A DNA stretch of 64,000 nucleotides from Snuella sedimenti (GTDB lineage Bacteria; Bacteroidota; Bacteroidia; Flavobacteriales; Flavobacteriaceae). Shown here piece by piece: positions 9,571 through 19,237 of this stretch; the first letter of the stretch is position 1, and each line of letters opens with the position of its first letter. The DNA is taken from positions 124,001 through 188,000 of the forward strand of contig NZ_JAELVQ010000004.1 of assembly GCF_016428595.1 (NCBI RefSeq). Direction: 5' to 3'. Under the pieces are notes generated by a model. The model was not told the origin of the DNA, made no database searches, and worked only from the letters and a program-made list of their open reading frames with translations. The position numbers were made by a program, and so were the translations under genes.

Positions 9571-11337
9571 ATGGAAAGAAAGACAAGTCAATATTTGATG
9601 CCGGTTAAAAAGAAAAAGACAGTTAGTGGTAGCTATGATATTAATCCGGTCCATGAAGTGGTCAATGGTGAAATAGTACAAGGATATGGTGCTTTGGCCG
9701 ATAGGTTGGTAAATGAGAAAGTTATAATTTTAGATGGGTATGTAGGAGTAGATTGGGATGAGGTAATAACGTCTTTAGTCGAAGTCTTTAAAGCTGCGAA
9801 ACTTTCTATATGTGCATATAACATTAAGGATTGTTTAAAATCCGAAATGGATATTAATGCATTGGTTACACCATATTTAGGAGGTGACGATCCTGTTTTT
9901 GGTCGTAAGACAAGCTTAGTACTTAATGATTACTTTGATAGGGAAAAGCTTATAAGTATTGATTTGGACCAAAGTAAAGATATCAATATTATATACGGAA
10001 CTGGAGCAAGTCTGGCTAATATAGAAGGTTGTTTGGTGTATTTCGATTTACCAAAAAATGAGCTGCAATTTAGAATGAGGGCAGATGCCATCACCAATTT
10101 AGGGTTTTCTTCACCTAAGGCTCACAAACAAATGTATAAGCATTTCTACTTTGTGGATTGGGTCGTGTTAAACCAAGAAAAGAAAAGGTTGTTGCCCCAA
10201 ATAGATATTATAGTAGATCAACAGCGTCCGGGGATGCCTATATGGACAGAAGGAGAGGCTTTAAGATCTAGTTTATCAAAATTATCTAAAGGATATTTCA
10301 GGGTAAGACCCTGGTTTGAGCCCGGTATTTGGGGAGGACAATGGATGAGGGAACGCATTGAAGGCTTGAATCAAGAAGTGCCCAATTATGCATGGTCTTT
10401 TGAAATGATCGTGCCCGAAAATGGATTGGTTTTTGGAGATGAAAATGGCATGTTGGAAGTGTCGTTTGATATGTTAATGTTCCAGGAACAAGAGAACGTA
10501 TTAGGCAAAGCAGCTAAGCGATTTCAGGATGAGTTTCCTATTCGGTTTGATTTTCTGGATACCTTCGATGGCGGTAACCTTTCGGTGCAATGCCATCCGA
10601 AGCCAGACTATATTAAAAAGGAATTTGGAGAAAACTTCACACAGGATGAGACCTATTATATTTTGGACGCCAAGGAAGGTGCCGATGTGTATTTGGGATT
10701 TCAGGAAGATATCAATCCAGAAGCCTTCAAAAAGGCGCTCGAGCATAGTTATGAGACCAAGGAAGAACTGGACGTCGAAAGGTATGTGCAAAAATTGCCT
10801 GCCAAAAAACACGACCTATTCCTTATCCCACACGGAACGGTTCACTGTTCTGGAATAAATAACCTTGTGCTGGAGATTAGTGCAACCCCATACATCTTTA
10901 CCTTTAAAATGTACGATTGGCAGCGTATGGATATGGATGGAAACCCGAGACCCTTAAATATAGACCGCGCCTATGATAATTTGAACTTTAACAGAAAAGG
11001 ACAAGTTGTACAAGATACCTTGGTGTCTAAACCATATGTGGTATCGTCTGGAGACCATTGGAAAAAAATACATTTACCAACGCATCCAGACCACTTTTAT
11101 GATATATATCGATATGAGTTTGATGATGAGGTTGTCATTGAAACTTTAAATCAATGTCATGTCTTAATGCTTGTTGAAGGTACGGCTGTAGAATTGGATT
11201 TAGTGAATGATTCCCAAACGTTTCATTATGCCGAGACCTTTGCAGTATCGGCAGCTGCCAATAGCTATCGCTTGGTTAATAAAGGAAAGGAAGCTGCAAA
11301 AGTAATTGTATCTTTTGTTAAAGATGAGGCCTGTTAA
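9571..11337 (+). CDS. Class I mannose-6-phosphate isomerase with a 230-residue N-terminal extension
   Basis: The C-terminal part (about residues 240-589) is a type I phosphomannose isomerase cupin. Zinc-ligand candidates are Gln340 and His342 in LSVQCHP, Glu360 in QDETYYIL and His425 in PHGTVHC. It would interconvert mannose-6-P and fructose-6-P. The first 230 residues are extra compared with ordinary bacterial PMIs. They have an alternating alpha/beta look and an ELQFRMRADAI stretch like a nucleotide-kinase lid, but no Walker A motif. I use ATG 9571 because the upstream TTG at 9541 lies within the promoter. The gene starts the GH92 block and carries a HutC-type box. Confidence 0.82.
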   Translation: MERKTSQYLMPVKKKKTVSGSYDINPVHEVVNGEIVQGYGALADRLVNEKVIILDGYVGVDWDEVITSLVEVFKAAKLSICAYNIKDCLKSEMDINALVTPYLGGDDPVFGRKTSLVLNDYFDREKLISIDLDQSKDINIIYGTGASLANIEGCLVYFDLPKNELQFRMRADAITNLGFSSPKAHKQMYKHFYFVDWVVLNQEKKRLLPQIDIIVDQQRPGMPIWTEGEALRSSLSKLSKGYFRVRPWFEPGIWGGQWMRERIEGLNQEVPNYAWSFEMIVPENGLVFGDENGMLEVSFDMLMFQEQENVLGKAAKRFQDEFPIRFDFLDTFDGGNLSVQCHPKPDYIKKEFGENFTQDETYYILDAKEGADVYLGFQEDINPEAFKKALEHSYETKEELDVERYVQKLPAKKHDLFLIPHGTVHCSGINNLVLEISATPYIFTFKMYDWQRMDMDGNPRPLNIDRAYDNLNFNRKGQVVQDTLVSKPYVVSSGDHWKKIHLPTHPDHFYDIYRYEFDDEVVIETLNQCHVLMLVEGTAVELDLVNDSQTFHYAETFAVSAAANSYRLVNKGKEAAKVIVSFVKDEAC

Positions 11338-11356
11338 AAAACTAAACTGAAATTAT

Positions 11357-14300
11357 ATGGAATTTAAACTCTTGATTGCTGTTGTAATGTCTTTTACAGT
11401 TGGTTATGCACAAAACACAACGGTATGGCAAATAGGAAAATCTGATGATAGTAGTGCTGAGTTTGCCTTAGCAAATGGTGAGTATAGCAAATTTTTGGAA
11501 AAGGATTTTGGGTGGGAAGACCGATTTTACGTGGTAGGATATTCCGAGGACAAGACCGATTTTCCTTTTGTATTGCCCGGAGCGATAGATTATTGGGGCG
11601 GAACTTCAACGTTGGCTGGTATACGCCCTCATGAAATCAATATTTTATTTGGTATAAAAGATAAACCTAAAAGCGGTGATTGGAAATTGGTTGTAGATGT
11701 GCTGGATTGTAATCCCGAAACACCACCCTATCTTAAGGTTACGGTAAACGGCAAATCTTGGAAGTATAGATTAGACAAAGGGAGCAATGCCGAAGCCTTA
11801 AAAGGAAAGGTCGCCAATACTAAAGAGCAGATAATAGAAATCCCATTAGACGTCGATCTCATAACGAATGGAGGGAACAATGTTCAGCTTACCACGTTGG
11901 AAGGCAGCTGGATGGTGTTTGACCAAGTAAGACTGGTAGGGACAGAGAACGTACAACTATTAAAACCAGAAACGGCATTTATAAGAAGTGTTACCCCAGC
12001 AGAATATGAGTTAATGGTTGATGGGAGCCAGGTGCAGCCTCTGTTAGTGGATGTTCAGCATCTTCAACGCAGCCCGAAACTTGAGGTACAACTGGATGGT
12101 AAGGTTATTTTTGAAGAGGAAGTTGAGCATGGTCGAATTATTTATGAAGCACCTATGCCTGCTGTTACGAGGTCAAAAGTGAGTCAATATGCTGTTTTTC
12201 TGGATGGTATGCTAATAGAAAAAGGTACTGTAAAAAGAGCTCCAAATAAGACCAATAGATTGGTGGACTATGTGGACACCAAGATAGGAACAGGACATTC
12301 CAGATGGATGATCGCACCGGGACCTTGGATGCCCTTTGGAATGGTTAAAATAAGCCCCGATAATCAAAATGAAGGCTGGCAGGCAGGATATCAGCCCACC
12401 TTCGAAAGTGTGGGGACCTTCAGTCATATTCATGAATGGACCATGGCAGGTTTGGGAACATTTCCTACCAACGGACCATTGGTTACCGAAGTTGGCAATC
12501 AGGGAGAGCCCGATTCTGGATACCGTTCGCGAGTAGATAAAACTACCGAAGAAGCACCTTTGGGATATTATTCGGTGCTGTTGAGCGATTATAATATCAA
12601 GGCCGAATTGACCGCTACAACGCGCGCCAGTTTTCAGCGTTATACCTATCCGAAGGATGTTCCAAACTCCAGAATATTGGTCGATCTTCAAATCCCTTCA
12701 GAATATAATTATACCATTAAAGAAGCCCATTTTAAAAAGATAGGCGACCATAAGATTGTGGGGTATAGTAAACAAGTTTCTCCGTCTGTTTGGGGAGAAC
12801 AGTATTACCGAAGCAAAATGGTTGAAGGTGGTGATAAAACAAGGGAATGGGATATCATAGCACAAGAGTATACAGTTCATTTTGTAATGGAATTTGACCA
12901 ACCCATAAAAACCTTTGGTACATGGGTAAATGGTAGTGAAACAGGTAAAGGGGATGCTGAAATAATAAATGATGCCGAATTAACAGTTGCTAATCCGGAG
13001 GACATTGTAGCCTTTGTTGAGTTTGATACATCTGTACATCAGGTGGTGCAAACAAGAACCGGAATATCGTATGTGAGCATAGAGAGTGCTGCATTGAATT
13101 TGGAAGAAGAAATAACGAAGCCTTTCGGTTGGAATTTTGAAAAGGTTCGCGAAAATCAGGAAAATACTTGGAACAATTTATTTAGAAGGGTACAAGTTGC
13201 ATCAAATAATAGATTGGAAAAAACGAGGTTCTATTCCAATATGTACCGTGCTTTGGTAAGTAGAAATATATTTAGTGACGTAGATGGAAGCTGGGTAGAT
13301 GCCGAGGAAAACATTCAGAAATTTAACAATCCTAATGACGTAGCTTTAGGTTGTGATGCTTTTTGGAACACCTTTTGGAATTTGAACCAGTTTTGGAATT
13401 TAGTGACGCCCGAATGGTCATCCAAATGGGTAAAATCGCAATTGGCTATGTACGATGCCAATGGCTGGTTGGCCAAAGGTCCAGCAGGAATGGAATATAT
13501 TCCGGTAATGGTGGCCGAACATGAAATTCCACTTATTGTGGGAGCTTACCAAATGGGCATTCGGGATTACGATGCCGAAAAGGCTTTTAATGCTGTTTAT
13601 AAAATGCAAACCACCAAAGGCGAGCAGGTAGGTGGCGGCTATGCAGGAAACAGGGATTTAGAAACCTATTTAAAGCACAAATATGTACCGTATAATAAGG
13701 GACGTTTTTCCAATACTTTGGAATATTCATTCGACGATTTTACTGTGTCGCAACTGGCAAAATCACTTGGAAAAACCAAAGAATACAATGAATTTATTGA
13801 TAGGGCCTATTGGTGGAAAAATGCCATAGATCCAGAGATTGGATTTGCCAGATTGAGGCATTCAGATGGTAGCTGGTTTAAGGATTTTGATCCTATTGAA
13901 ACAGGTGGGAATCATCAATTTGCAGAAGGAAATGCATGGCAACTTACCTTTTTCGTACCGCAGGATATCCCGGCATTAGCAAAGATAATTGGTGAAGAGG
14001 AGTTTGTAAAGCGTTTGGATGGCGGGTTTAGTGTAAGCAGTAATTGGCGTTACAATGCACCAAATGAAAAATACTGGGATTTCCCTGTAATCCAAGGGAA
14101 CCAACAGTCTATGCACTTTTCGTTTATGTTCAATTGGGTGAAAAAACCTTGGCTCACCCAGAAATGGAACAGGGACATTTTATCCCGTTTTTATGGTTAT
14201 GGTATTTCTAATGCCTATCTGGGAGATGAAGACCAGGGGCAAATGAGTGCTTGGTATATGATGTCGTCTTTAGGGTTGTTTCAAACTGATGGCGGTACAA

Positions 14301-14578
14301 GATCAGAACCTATCTATGAGATTGGAAGCCCATTATTCGAAAAAATAGAAATCGATCTGGGAAACCAATACAATAGAGGTCGTAAATTTGTAATTGAAGC
14401 AAAAAATAACTCTTTCAATAATAAGTATGTACAAAGTGCAACGCTTAATGGGAAAGCATTGAAGAACTTTTGGTTTCCAGCCAGTGAATTGTTAAAAGGA
14501 GGGAAACTGGAACTGGAAATGGGACCTGAACCAAATAAAAACTGGGGTGTAAACGAGATGCCTCCTAGCCCAAAATAA
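11357..14578 (+). CDS. GH92 exo-alpha-mannosidase with N-terminal beta-sandwich domains
   Basis: The 1073-residue secreted protein has a signal peptide (residues 1-18, ending GYAQ). Residues about 22-195 look like a carbohydrate-binding beta-sandwich (VWQIGKSD, ending WMVFDQVRLVG), followed by a second short sandwich. The GH92 module runs from about residue 305 (YVDTKIGTGHSRWM). The GH92 hallmarks are present: Glu857 in AEGNAWQ, the expected general acid, and Asp957-Glu-Asp959 in GDEDQGQMSAW, the base region. GH92 enzymes are calcium-dependent inverting exo-alpha-mannosidases. Linkage specificity cannot be read here. The same architecture recurs at 21336. It lies 19 bp after the PMI gene. Confidence 0.92.
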   Translation: MEFKLLIAVVMSFTVGYAQNTTVWQIGKSDDSSAEFALANGEYSKFLEKDFGWEDRFYVVGYSEDKTDFPFVLPGAIDYWGGTSTLAGIRPHEINILFGIKDKPKSGDWKLVVDVLDCNPETPPYLKVTVNGKSWKYRLDKGSNAEALKGKVANTKEQIIEIPLDVDLITNGGNNVQLTTLEGSWMVFDQVRLVGTENVQLLKPETAFIRSVTPAEYELMVDGSQVQPLLVDVQHLQRSPKLEVQLDGKVIFEEEVEHGRIIYEAPMPAVTRSKVSQYAVFLDGMLIEKGTVKRAPNKTNRLVDYVDTKIGTGHSRWMIAPGPWMPFGMVKISPDNQNEGWQAGYQPTFESVGTFSHIHEWTMAGLGTFPTNGPLVTEVGNQGEPDSGYRSRVDKTTEEAPLGYYSVLLSDYNIKAELTATTRASFQRYTYPKDVPNSRILVDLQIPSEYNYTIKEAHFKKIGDHKIVGYSKQVSPSVWGEQYYRSKMVEGGDKTREWDIIAQEYTVHFVMEFDQPIKTFGTWVNGSETGKGDAEIINDAELTVANPEDIVAFVEFDTSVHQVVQTRTGISYVSIESAALNLEEEITKPFGWNFEKVRENQENTWNNLFRRVQVASNNRLEKTRFYSNMYRALVSRNIFSDVDGSWVDAEENIQKFNNPNDVALGCDAFWNTFWNLNQFWNLVTPEWSSKWVKSQLAMYDANGWLAKGPAGMEYIPVMVAEHEIPLIVGAYQMGIRDYDAEKAFNAVYKMQTTKGEQVGGGYAGNRDLETYLKHKYVPYNKGRFSNTLEYSFDDFTVSQLAKSLGKTKEYNEFIDRAYWWKNAIDPEIGFARLRHSDGSWFKDFDPIETGGNHQFAEGNAWQLTFFVPQDIPALAKIIGEEEFVKRLDGGFSVSSNWRYNAPNEKYWDFPVIQGNQQSMHFSFMFNWVKKPWLTQKWNRDILSRFYGYGISNAYLGDEDQGQMSAWYMMSSLGLFQTDGGTRSEPIYEIGSPLFEKIEIDLGNQYNRGRKFVIEAKNNSFNNKYVQSATLNGKALKNFWFPASELLKGGKLELEMGPEPNKNWGVNEMPPSPK

Positions 14579-14586
14579 GTATTAAG

Positions 14587-16983
14587 ATGAAGGGATGTAA
14601 GTTGATAATAGGTGTTTTATTGCTTAGCCAGTTTATGGCATGTAAGAAACAAGAAGTTTTTCAAGAAAAACCATTAGTTTCCCTAACACAATATGTCGAT
14701 CCACAAATAGGTTCTGTACATGGGCGATGGTTTTTTTACACGCCAGCAGCACGCCCTTTTGGAATGGCCAAATTAGCACCACATACCAATGGTTATAACA
14801 GTGCCGGAGGCTGGGGGCCTACGGGTTATGACGACCGGCATACCTCTATTGAAGGCTTTGGCCATTTTCATGAATTTCAAATAGGAGGTTTGGTATTCAT
14901 GCCTACGGTTGGAGCGTTAAAAACAGTACCGGGTACTCTAGAAAATCCCGATACAGGTTATCGTTCACGTTTCGATAAAACGACCGAACACGCCGAAACG
15001 GGATACTATAGCGTACTTTTAAAAGATTATAATATTAAAGCCGAATTAACGGCGACCGAACGTGTGGGCTACCAACGTTTTACATATCCCAAAACCAAGG
15101 AGACCCATGTTGTTGTCGATTTAGGACATAAACAAGGCGAAAGTGGTGATGTTACCAAAGCCTTTGGCAGCATTGTAAATGGTACGGAGTTAGAAGGCTA
15201 TATTGAAACCTATCCGGAATATGTTAAATTTTGCGATCCTGGGAAAAGAGTGAAAATGTATTTTGTAGCCCGGTTCAATAAAGAACCAATTGCCACAGGA
15301 AGTTTTATAGATTCCATTCAAAAGCAAGGGGCACTTAAAACAGAAGGGATCAATAATGGTCTGTATCTTACTTTTAATATGGAGCAAGATGATATACTAG
15401 AGATTCAAACAGGATTGAGTTATACTTCCATAGAAAATGCACGTTTAAACCTGCAAACAGAGTCCAATGGGAAAGCCTTTGATGTAGTTAAACAAGAATC
15501 TAAGGATATCTGGAACGAAAAGTTAAACAGCATTGTTGTAGAAGGTGGTCAGGAAAAAGATAAAGTTAAATTTTATACCGGATTATACCATGCCCTACTA
15601 GGGCGAGGTCTTGCCAATGATGTTAATGGACATTATCCTAAAGCTAATGATGACATAGGACAGATACCTTTGGATGAAAATAATAAGCCGCTTTACAACC
15701 ATTACAATACCGATGGTATTTGGGGAGGGTTCTGGAACTTAAGTCAGCTTTGGAGTTTGGCCTATCCCGATTATTTTAGCGACTATGTTCAATCGAACAT
15801 AGACTATTACAAAGATCGTGGTTGGTTACACGATGGAGGGGCTAATGGCGTGTTTACAAATGGTGTACAGACCAATTTTCAGGGGCTTTTATTAGCATCT
15901 GCATACAATGTAGGGATTCGCGATTTCGATGTAAAAACAGGGTATAAAGCGGCCATTAAAAATGAGCTGGAATACCGTGGTCGCGATCTAGGAAATGGTA
16001 AATACGATCTGGCTTATTTTGTAAAGGAACATTACGTACCCTATAAAGATACCATTATATCCAACGGGTGGGTGTTTAACTTTGGAGCCTCCCATACCTT
16101 AGAATACAGTTTCAGTTCTTATGCTGTGGCGCAAATGGCTAAAAGCATGAACGATACCGCTAGTTATAGCAAGCTTATGGCGCAAGCGGGATATTATAAA
16201 AACTTGTTTGATCCCGAGACAAAATATATAAGACCTAAATTAGAAGATGGAACCTTTATAAAAGATTTTGATCCCATGCGGGGATGGGATGGATTTCAGG
16301 AAGGTAATGCCTATCAATATACCTGGTATGTGCCGCATGATATAGCAGGGTTAATCGGTTTAATAGGGAAAGATCTTTTTAATAAGCGTTTAGAAGAGAT
16401 GTTTAGCAATGCACAAAAGAGTATGTTTGGAGGTGGATCTGAGGAAATACATAGTTTTTCAGGTGTAGAAAAATTGTATAACCATGGCAATCAGCCTTGC
16501 TTGCACGATGCCTGGTTGTTTAACTATTCAGGAAAGCCCTGGTTAACCCAAAAATGGGTACGTACCATTTGCAATGAATTTTATGGAACAGAGCCTTTGC
16601 ATGGTTACGGTGTGGGGCAGGATGAAGATCAAGGGCAATTAGGCGCCTGGTATGTCATGGCATCTATGGGATTATTCGATGTTCAGGGGCATAGTGCCGC
16701 CAATCCAACGGTTCAGTTTGGCAGTCCGTTGTTTGATAAAATGACGATTAAGTTGGATGATGCGTATTACACTGGAAAGGAACTGGTTATTGAAACGATC
16801 AATCAGTCACCAGAAAACCATTATATCCAAGAAGCATCCTGGAATGGGAGAGACCTGAAAAATAACTGGATGTTTCATAAGGAGCTTATGAAAGGAGGAA
16901 CCTTAAAATTTAATTTAGGTAAAGTGCCAAATACAAATTGGGGGGTAGAGACAATGCCCCCATCGATGTCTAACACAAAATAA
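14587..16983 (+). CDS. GH92 exo-alpha-mannosidase, lipoprotein
   Basis: The 798-residue protein has a lipobox (LSQFMAC, +1 Cys) and then a GH92 module with no extra binding domain, the standard length for the family. Landmarks are YVDPQIGSVHGRW near the N-terminus, Glu572 in QEGNAYQYTW and Asp679-Glu-Asp681 in DEDQGQLGAW. KFYTGLYHALLGRG is also intact, the helix missing from the copy at 24540. It likely trims alpha-mannose from imported oligosaccharides at the periplasmic face of a membrane. The 8-bp gap from the upstream GH92 suggests one transcript. Linkage preference is not deducible. Confidence 0.92.
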   Translation: MKGCKLIIGVLLLSQFMACKKQEVFQEKPLVSLTQYVDPQIGSVHGRWFFYTPAARPFGMAKLAPHTNGYNSAGGWGPTGYDDRHTSIEGFGHFHEFQIGGLVFMPTVGALKTVPGTLENPDTGYRSRFDKTTEHAETGYYSVLLKDYNIKAELTATERVGYQRFTYPKTKETHVVVDLGHKQGESGDVTKAFGSIVNGTELEGYIETYPEYVKFCDPGKRVKMYFVARFNKEPIATGSFIDSIQKQGALKTEGINNGLYLTFNMEQDDILEIQTGLSYTSIENARLNLQTESNGKAFDVVKQESKDIWNEKLNSIVVEGGQEKDKVKFYTGLYHALLGRGLANDVNGHYPKANDDIGQIPLDENNKPLYNHYNTDGIWGGFWNLSQLWSLAYPDYFSDYVQSNIDYYKDRGWLHDGGANGVFTNGVQTNFQGLLLASAYNVGIRDFDVKTGYKAAIKNELEYRGRDLGNGKYDLAYFVKEHYVPYKDTIISNGWVFNFGASHTLEYSFSSYAVAQMAKSMNDTASYSKLMAQAGYYKNLFDPETKYIRPKLEDGTFIKDFDPMRGWDGFQEGNAYQYTWYVPHDIAGLIGLIGKDLFNKRLEEMFSNAQKSMFGGGSEEIHSFSGVEKLYNHGNQPCLHDAWLFNYSGKPWLTQKWVRTICNEFYGTEPLHGYGVGQDEDQGQLGAWYVMASMGLFDVQGHSAANPTVQFGSPLFDKMTIKLDDAYYTGKELVIETINQSPENHYIQEASWNGRDLKNNWMFHKELMKGGTLKFNLGKVPNTNWGVETMPPSMSNTK

Positions 16984-17000
16984 TAAATATTATAAGGGCC

Positions 17001-17045
17001 TTGTCAGACTGAGCCCAGTCGAAGTCAAAGCGAAGAATCTTTTTA
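17001..17045. repeat. Dispersed flavobacterial intergenic repeat
   Basis: The segment around GACTGAGCCCAGTCGAAG, ending in GAAGAATCTTTTT, resembles a short repeat common in Bacteroidota intergenic DNA (CTTCGACT...CTCAG on the other strand). Inner arms GACT/AGTC can pair. It fills most of the 80-bp gap between two lipoprotein genes. The family call is from memory. Confidence 0.5.
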
Positions 17046-17063
17046 ATAATAAAAAATTAACAG

Positions 17064-18350
17064 ATGAAACAATTAGTGCTTACAATAACTGCATGTGTTC
17101 TAATAGCATGTTCAGGGAACAAAGCTAATAAGGAATTAGCTCAAAAAATATTAGCCGATCAGGATTTTAAAGAAGTTAAAGAAAGAGCCCTTAAGGTTGT
17201 TAAGACTGGGTTTAATGCAGGCGATGGTTATGGCGAAGTCTGGATTAGGGATTATAATACGTTTATTGAATTGTCGGCAGAAGTTTTTGACAAGGAAACT
17301 CTTAAAGAAAATTTGCTGGTCTTTTTTAGGTTACAAGGAGACGATGGCAATATTATAGATGGTTTTATTCCAAAGGAAAAAGCCGTACAGACCGAAGGCG
17401 GGTATGAATACATATTTAACGATCTTGAACCCAACTATGCTGGACATAAAAATACGGTAGAAACCGATCATGAGACCTCTTTGGTGCAGGCCGTGTACAA
17501 GTATATTAAGAAAACAGGAGATACAGCTATTTTAAATGTTCAAGTGGGTAATGCTACGGTTGCCGAATGTATGGAACAGTCCATGGAATTTTTAATGAAT
17601 CACCGCTGGTCAGAAAAATATGGACTGATATATGGCGCAACTACAGCCGATTGGGGCGATGTGCAGCACACCCATCCTTGGGGCGTTTATATAACCGATG
17701 ATACGGTGTATTGTGTAGATATTTACGATAATGCCATGCTATTGATCGCTTTGGATAATATGATGGAACTCATTCCAGAAACCAAAGGGAAATGGCAAAC
17801 GATTCGCGATGACATAGCAAAAAATTCCATGAAAGTGCTTTGGGATGAAGCGAATCAAAAATTTATTCCCCATGTGTATTTGGATAAATCGCCATATCCA
17901 GAGGATTTTAATGAAAATGAGATCTATTACCATGGAGGAACAGCGGTAGCCATAGAAGCAGGCTTGTTAAATAAGAAGCAGATTAAAACAGCCTTAGATA
18001 AAATGGTAGCCAATGTGAAAGCATCTGGAGCCGGTTCTATTGGGCTTACCATGTATCCACCATACCCAGAATGGGCTTTCGAGAACAAAGGGATGTATCC
18101 TTATGGTTATCAAAACGGCGGTGACTGGACTTGGTTTGGAGGTCGTATGATTCAACAATTAATAAAATATGGTTTTGTACAGGAAGCCTACGAGCAAATG
18201 AAACCTATGACGGATCGTGTCATTAAAAACGATGGCTTTTTTGAGTGGTATACAGTCGATAATAAGCCCGAAGGTTCAGGGACTTTTAGGGGATCGGCCG
18301 GGGTATTATATACTGCTCTAGAACAGTTTTACTATTGGGCTCATGAATAA
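17064..18350 (+). CDS. Six-hairpin (alpha/alpha-6 barrel) glycosidase-like lipoprotein, family unassigned
   Basis: The 428-residue protein has a lipobox (CVLIAC) and then a helical-barrel sequence rich in aromatic and acidic motifs: WIRD (residues 60-63), ETDHE (133-137), YGLIYGATTADW, NGGDWTW and GFFEWY. A paralogue at 58107 (443 residues) keeps nearly all of these, which marks WIRD, the DW aspartate and the EWY glutamate as catalytic candidates. It lacks the MWLRDS and other landmarks I know for GH125, so I do not call it an alpha-1,6-mannosidase. Position among GH92 genes suggests action on mannan-derived oligosaccharides. Confidence 0.7.
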   Translation: MKQLVLTITACVLIACSGNKANKELAQKILADQDFKEVKERALKVVKTGFNAGDGYGEVWIRDYNTFIELSAEVFDKETLKENLLVFFRLQGDDGNIIDGFIPKEKAVQTEGGYEYIFNDLEPNYAGHKNTVETDHETSLVQAVYKYIKKTGDTAILNVQVGNATVAECMEQSMEFLMNHRWSEKYGLIYGATTADWGDVQHTHPWGVYITDDTVYCVDIYDNAMLLIALDNMMELIPETKGKWQTIRDDIAKNSMKVLWDEANQKFIPHVYLDKSPYPEDFNENEIYYHGGTAVAIEAGLLNKKQIKTALDKMVANVKASGAGSIGLTMYPPYPEWAFENKGMYPYGYQNGGDWTWFGGRMIQQLIKYGFVQEAYEQMKPMTDRVIKNDGFFEWYTVDNKPEGSGTFRGSAGVLYTALEQFYYWAHE

Positions 18351-18408
18351 ATTAAAAATGTCATATATTTAGCATTCATTAATATGTAAAAAATCTAAGG
18401 CTTCAATA

Positions 18409-19146
18409 ATGAATTTTAAATTAGATCAAAATAGCCCTGTGCCACTTCATGCTCAAATAGAAGTATATCTAAGAGAGTTAATTAAAAGGGAAGATTACAT
18501 TAAAGGAGACAAGCTTTTGCCAAAAGAGGTTGCCTTGTCTAAAAAACTTGGGGTATCTAGAAATACCATAAGACAAGCCATTAACAAATTGGTACACGAA
18601 GGATTAATTGAACGTAAAAAAGGTATTGGAACCAAGGTTATTGCAAAAAAGATATCAACACGCTTAGATAATTGGATAAGCTTTACCAAAGAAATGCGCA
18701 ACCAAGGTATTGAAGTTGTTAATTACTTAGTGAATGTTGCTTTGGTACAGGCAGAGAAGGAAGTCTATGATGCATTAGGTGTTCCAGAAACCAAAAAGGT
18801 TTGGAAACTGGAAAAAATAAGAGGGTCTAAGGAAGCCAAATACCTATATTCCGTTTCTTATTTCCACCCGCGGATTGGAATTACAGGTGATGAGAATTTC
18901 ATGGTTCCCTTGTATGAACTATTAGAGAGAGAACACGACATTATTGTTTCCACATCCAAAGAAAAATTAAAAGCGGTCTCGGCCGATACTAAAATAGCAG
19001 AGATGTTAGATGTTAAAAAAGAGATGGCTATTTTAAAAAGAGAACGATTGGTTTTGGATGTAGGGGATAGACCCGTAGAATATAACACGGTATATTACCA
19101 TACCGATTATTTTACTTACGATATAGATATTAAAAGAGAACTTTAA
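18409..19146 (+). CDS. GntR-family (HutC subfamily) transcriptional regulator
   Basis: The 245-residue protein has an N-terminal winged helix (PLHAQIEVYLREL, SRNTIRQAINKL, GLIERKKGIGT) and a UTRA effector domain, with ERLVLDVGDRPVEYN and YHTDYF near the C-terminus, as in sugar-phosphate-responsive HutC regulators. Family knowledge gives the HutC operator as GTnTAnAC. GTATATAC occurs within 18-bp boxes before the adjacent ROK kinase gene and twice before susC at 37447, with a variant before the PMI fusion. The regulator is thus the best candidate for controlling the mannose regulon, probably derepressed by a sugar phosphate. No box is seen before its own start. Confidence 0.88.
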   Translation: MNFKLDQNSPVPLHAQIEVYLRELIKREDYIKGDKLLPKEVALSKKLGVSRNTIRQAINKLVHEGLIERKKGIGTKVIAKKISTRLDNWISFTKEMRNQGIEVVNYLVNVALVQAEKEVYDALGVPETKKVWKLEKIRGSKEAKYLYSVSYFHPRIGITGDENFMVPLYELLEREHDIIVSTSKEKLKAVSADTKIAEMLDVKKEMAILKRERLVLDVGDRPVEYNTVYYHTDYFTYDIDIKREL

Positions 19147-19190
19147 GCATAATAGGCAACCAAAATGCTTAAACATGGTTTTAGTTAAAT

Positions 19191-19208
19191 TGTATATACA
19201 TTCGAACA
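19191..19208. promoter_or_regulatory. HutC-type operator upstream of the ROK kinase
   Basis: TGTATATACATTCGAACA contains the exact palindrome TGTATATACA with core GTATATAC. It ends 29 bp before the ROK start codon and 45 bp after the GntR/HutC stop, so it would split regulator and kinase into separate transcripts. No clear -7 element is visible nearby. Confidence 0.65.
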
Positions 19209-19237
19209 TTGATTATACACGCTAAATATTTAATTAG

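Noticed and set aside
12212-12691. 159-codon minus-strand frame within the first GH92 gene
   Set aside because: Shadow of the GH92 reading frame; no family features or start context.
17064-18350. GH125 exo-alpha-1,6-mannosidase
   Set aside because: Context and length invite it, but the GH125 landmark MWLRDS and other family stretches are absent; WIRD alone is not enough.
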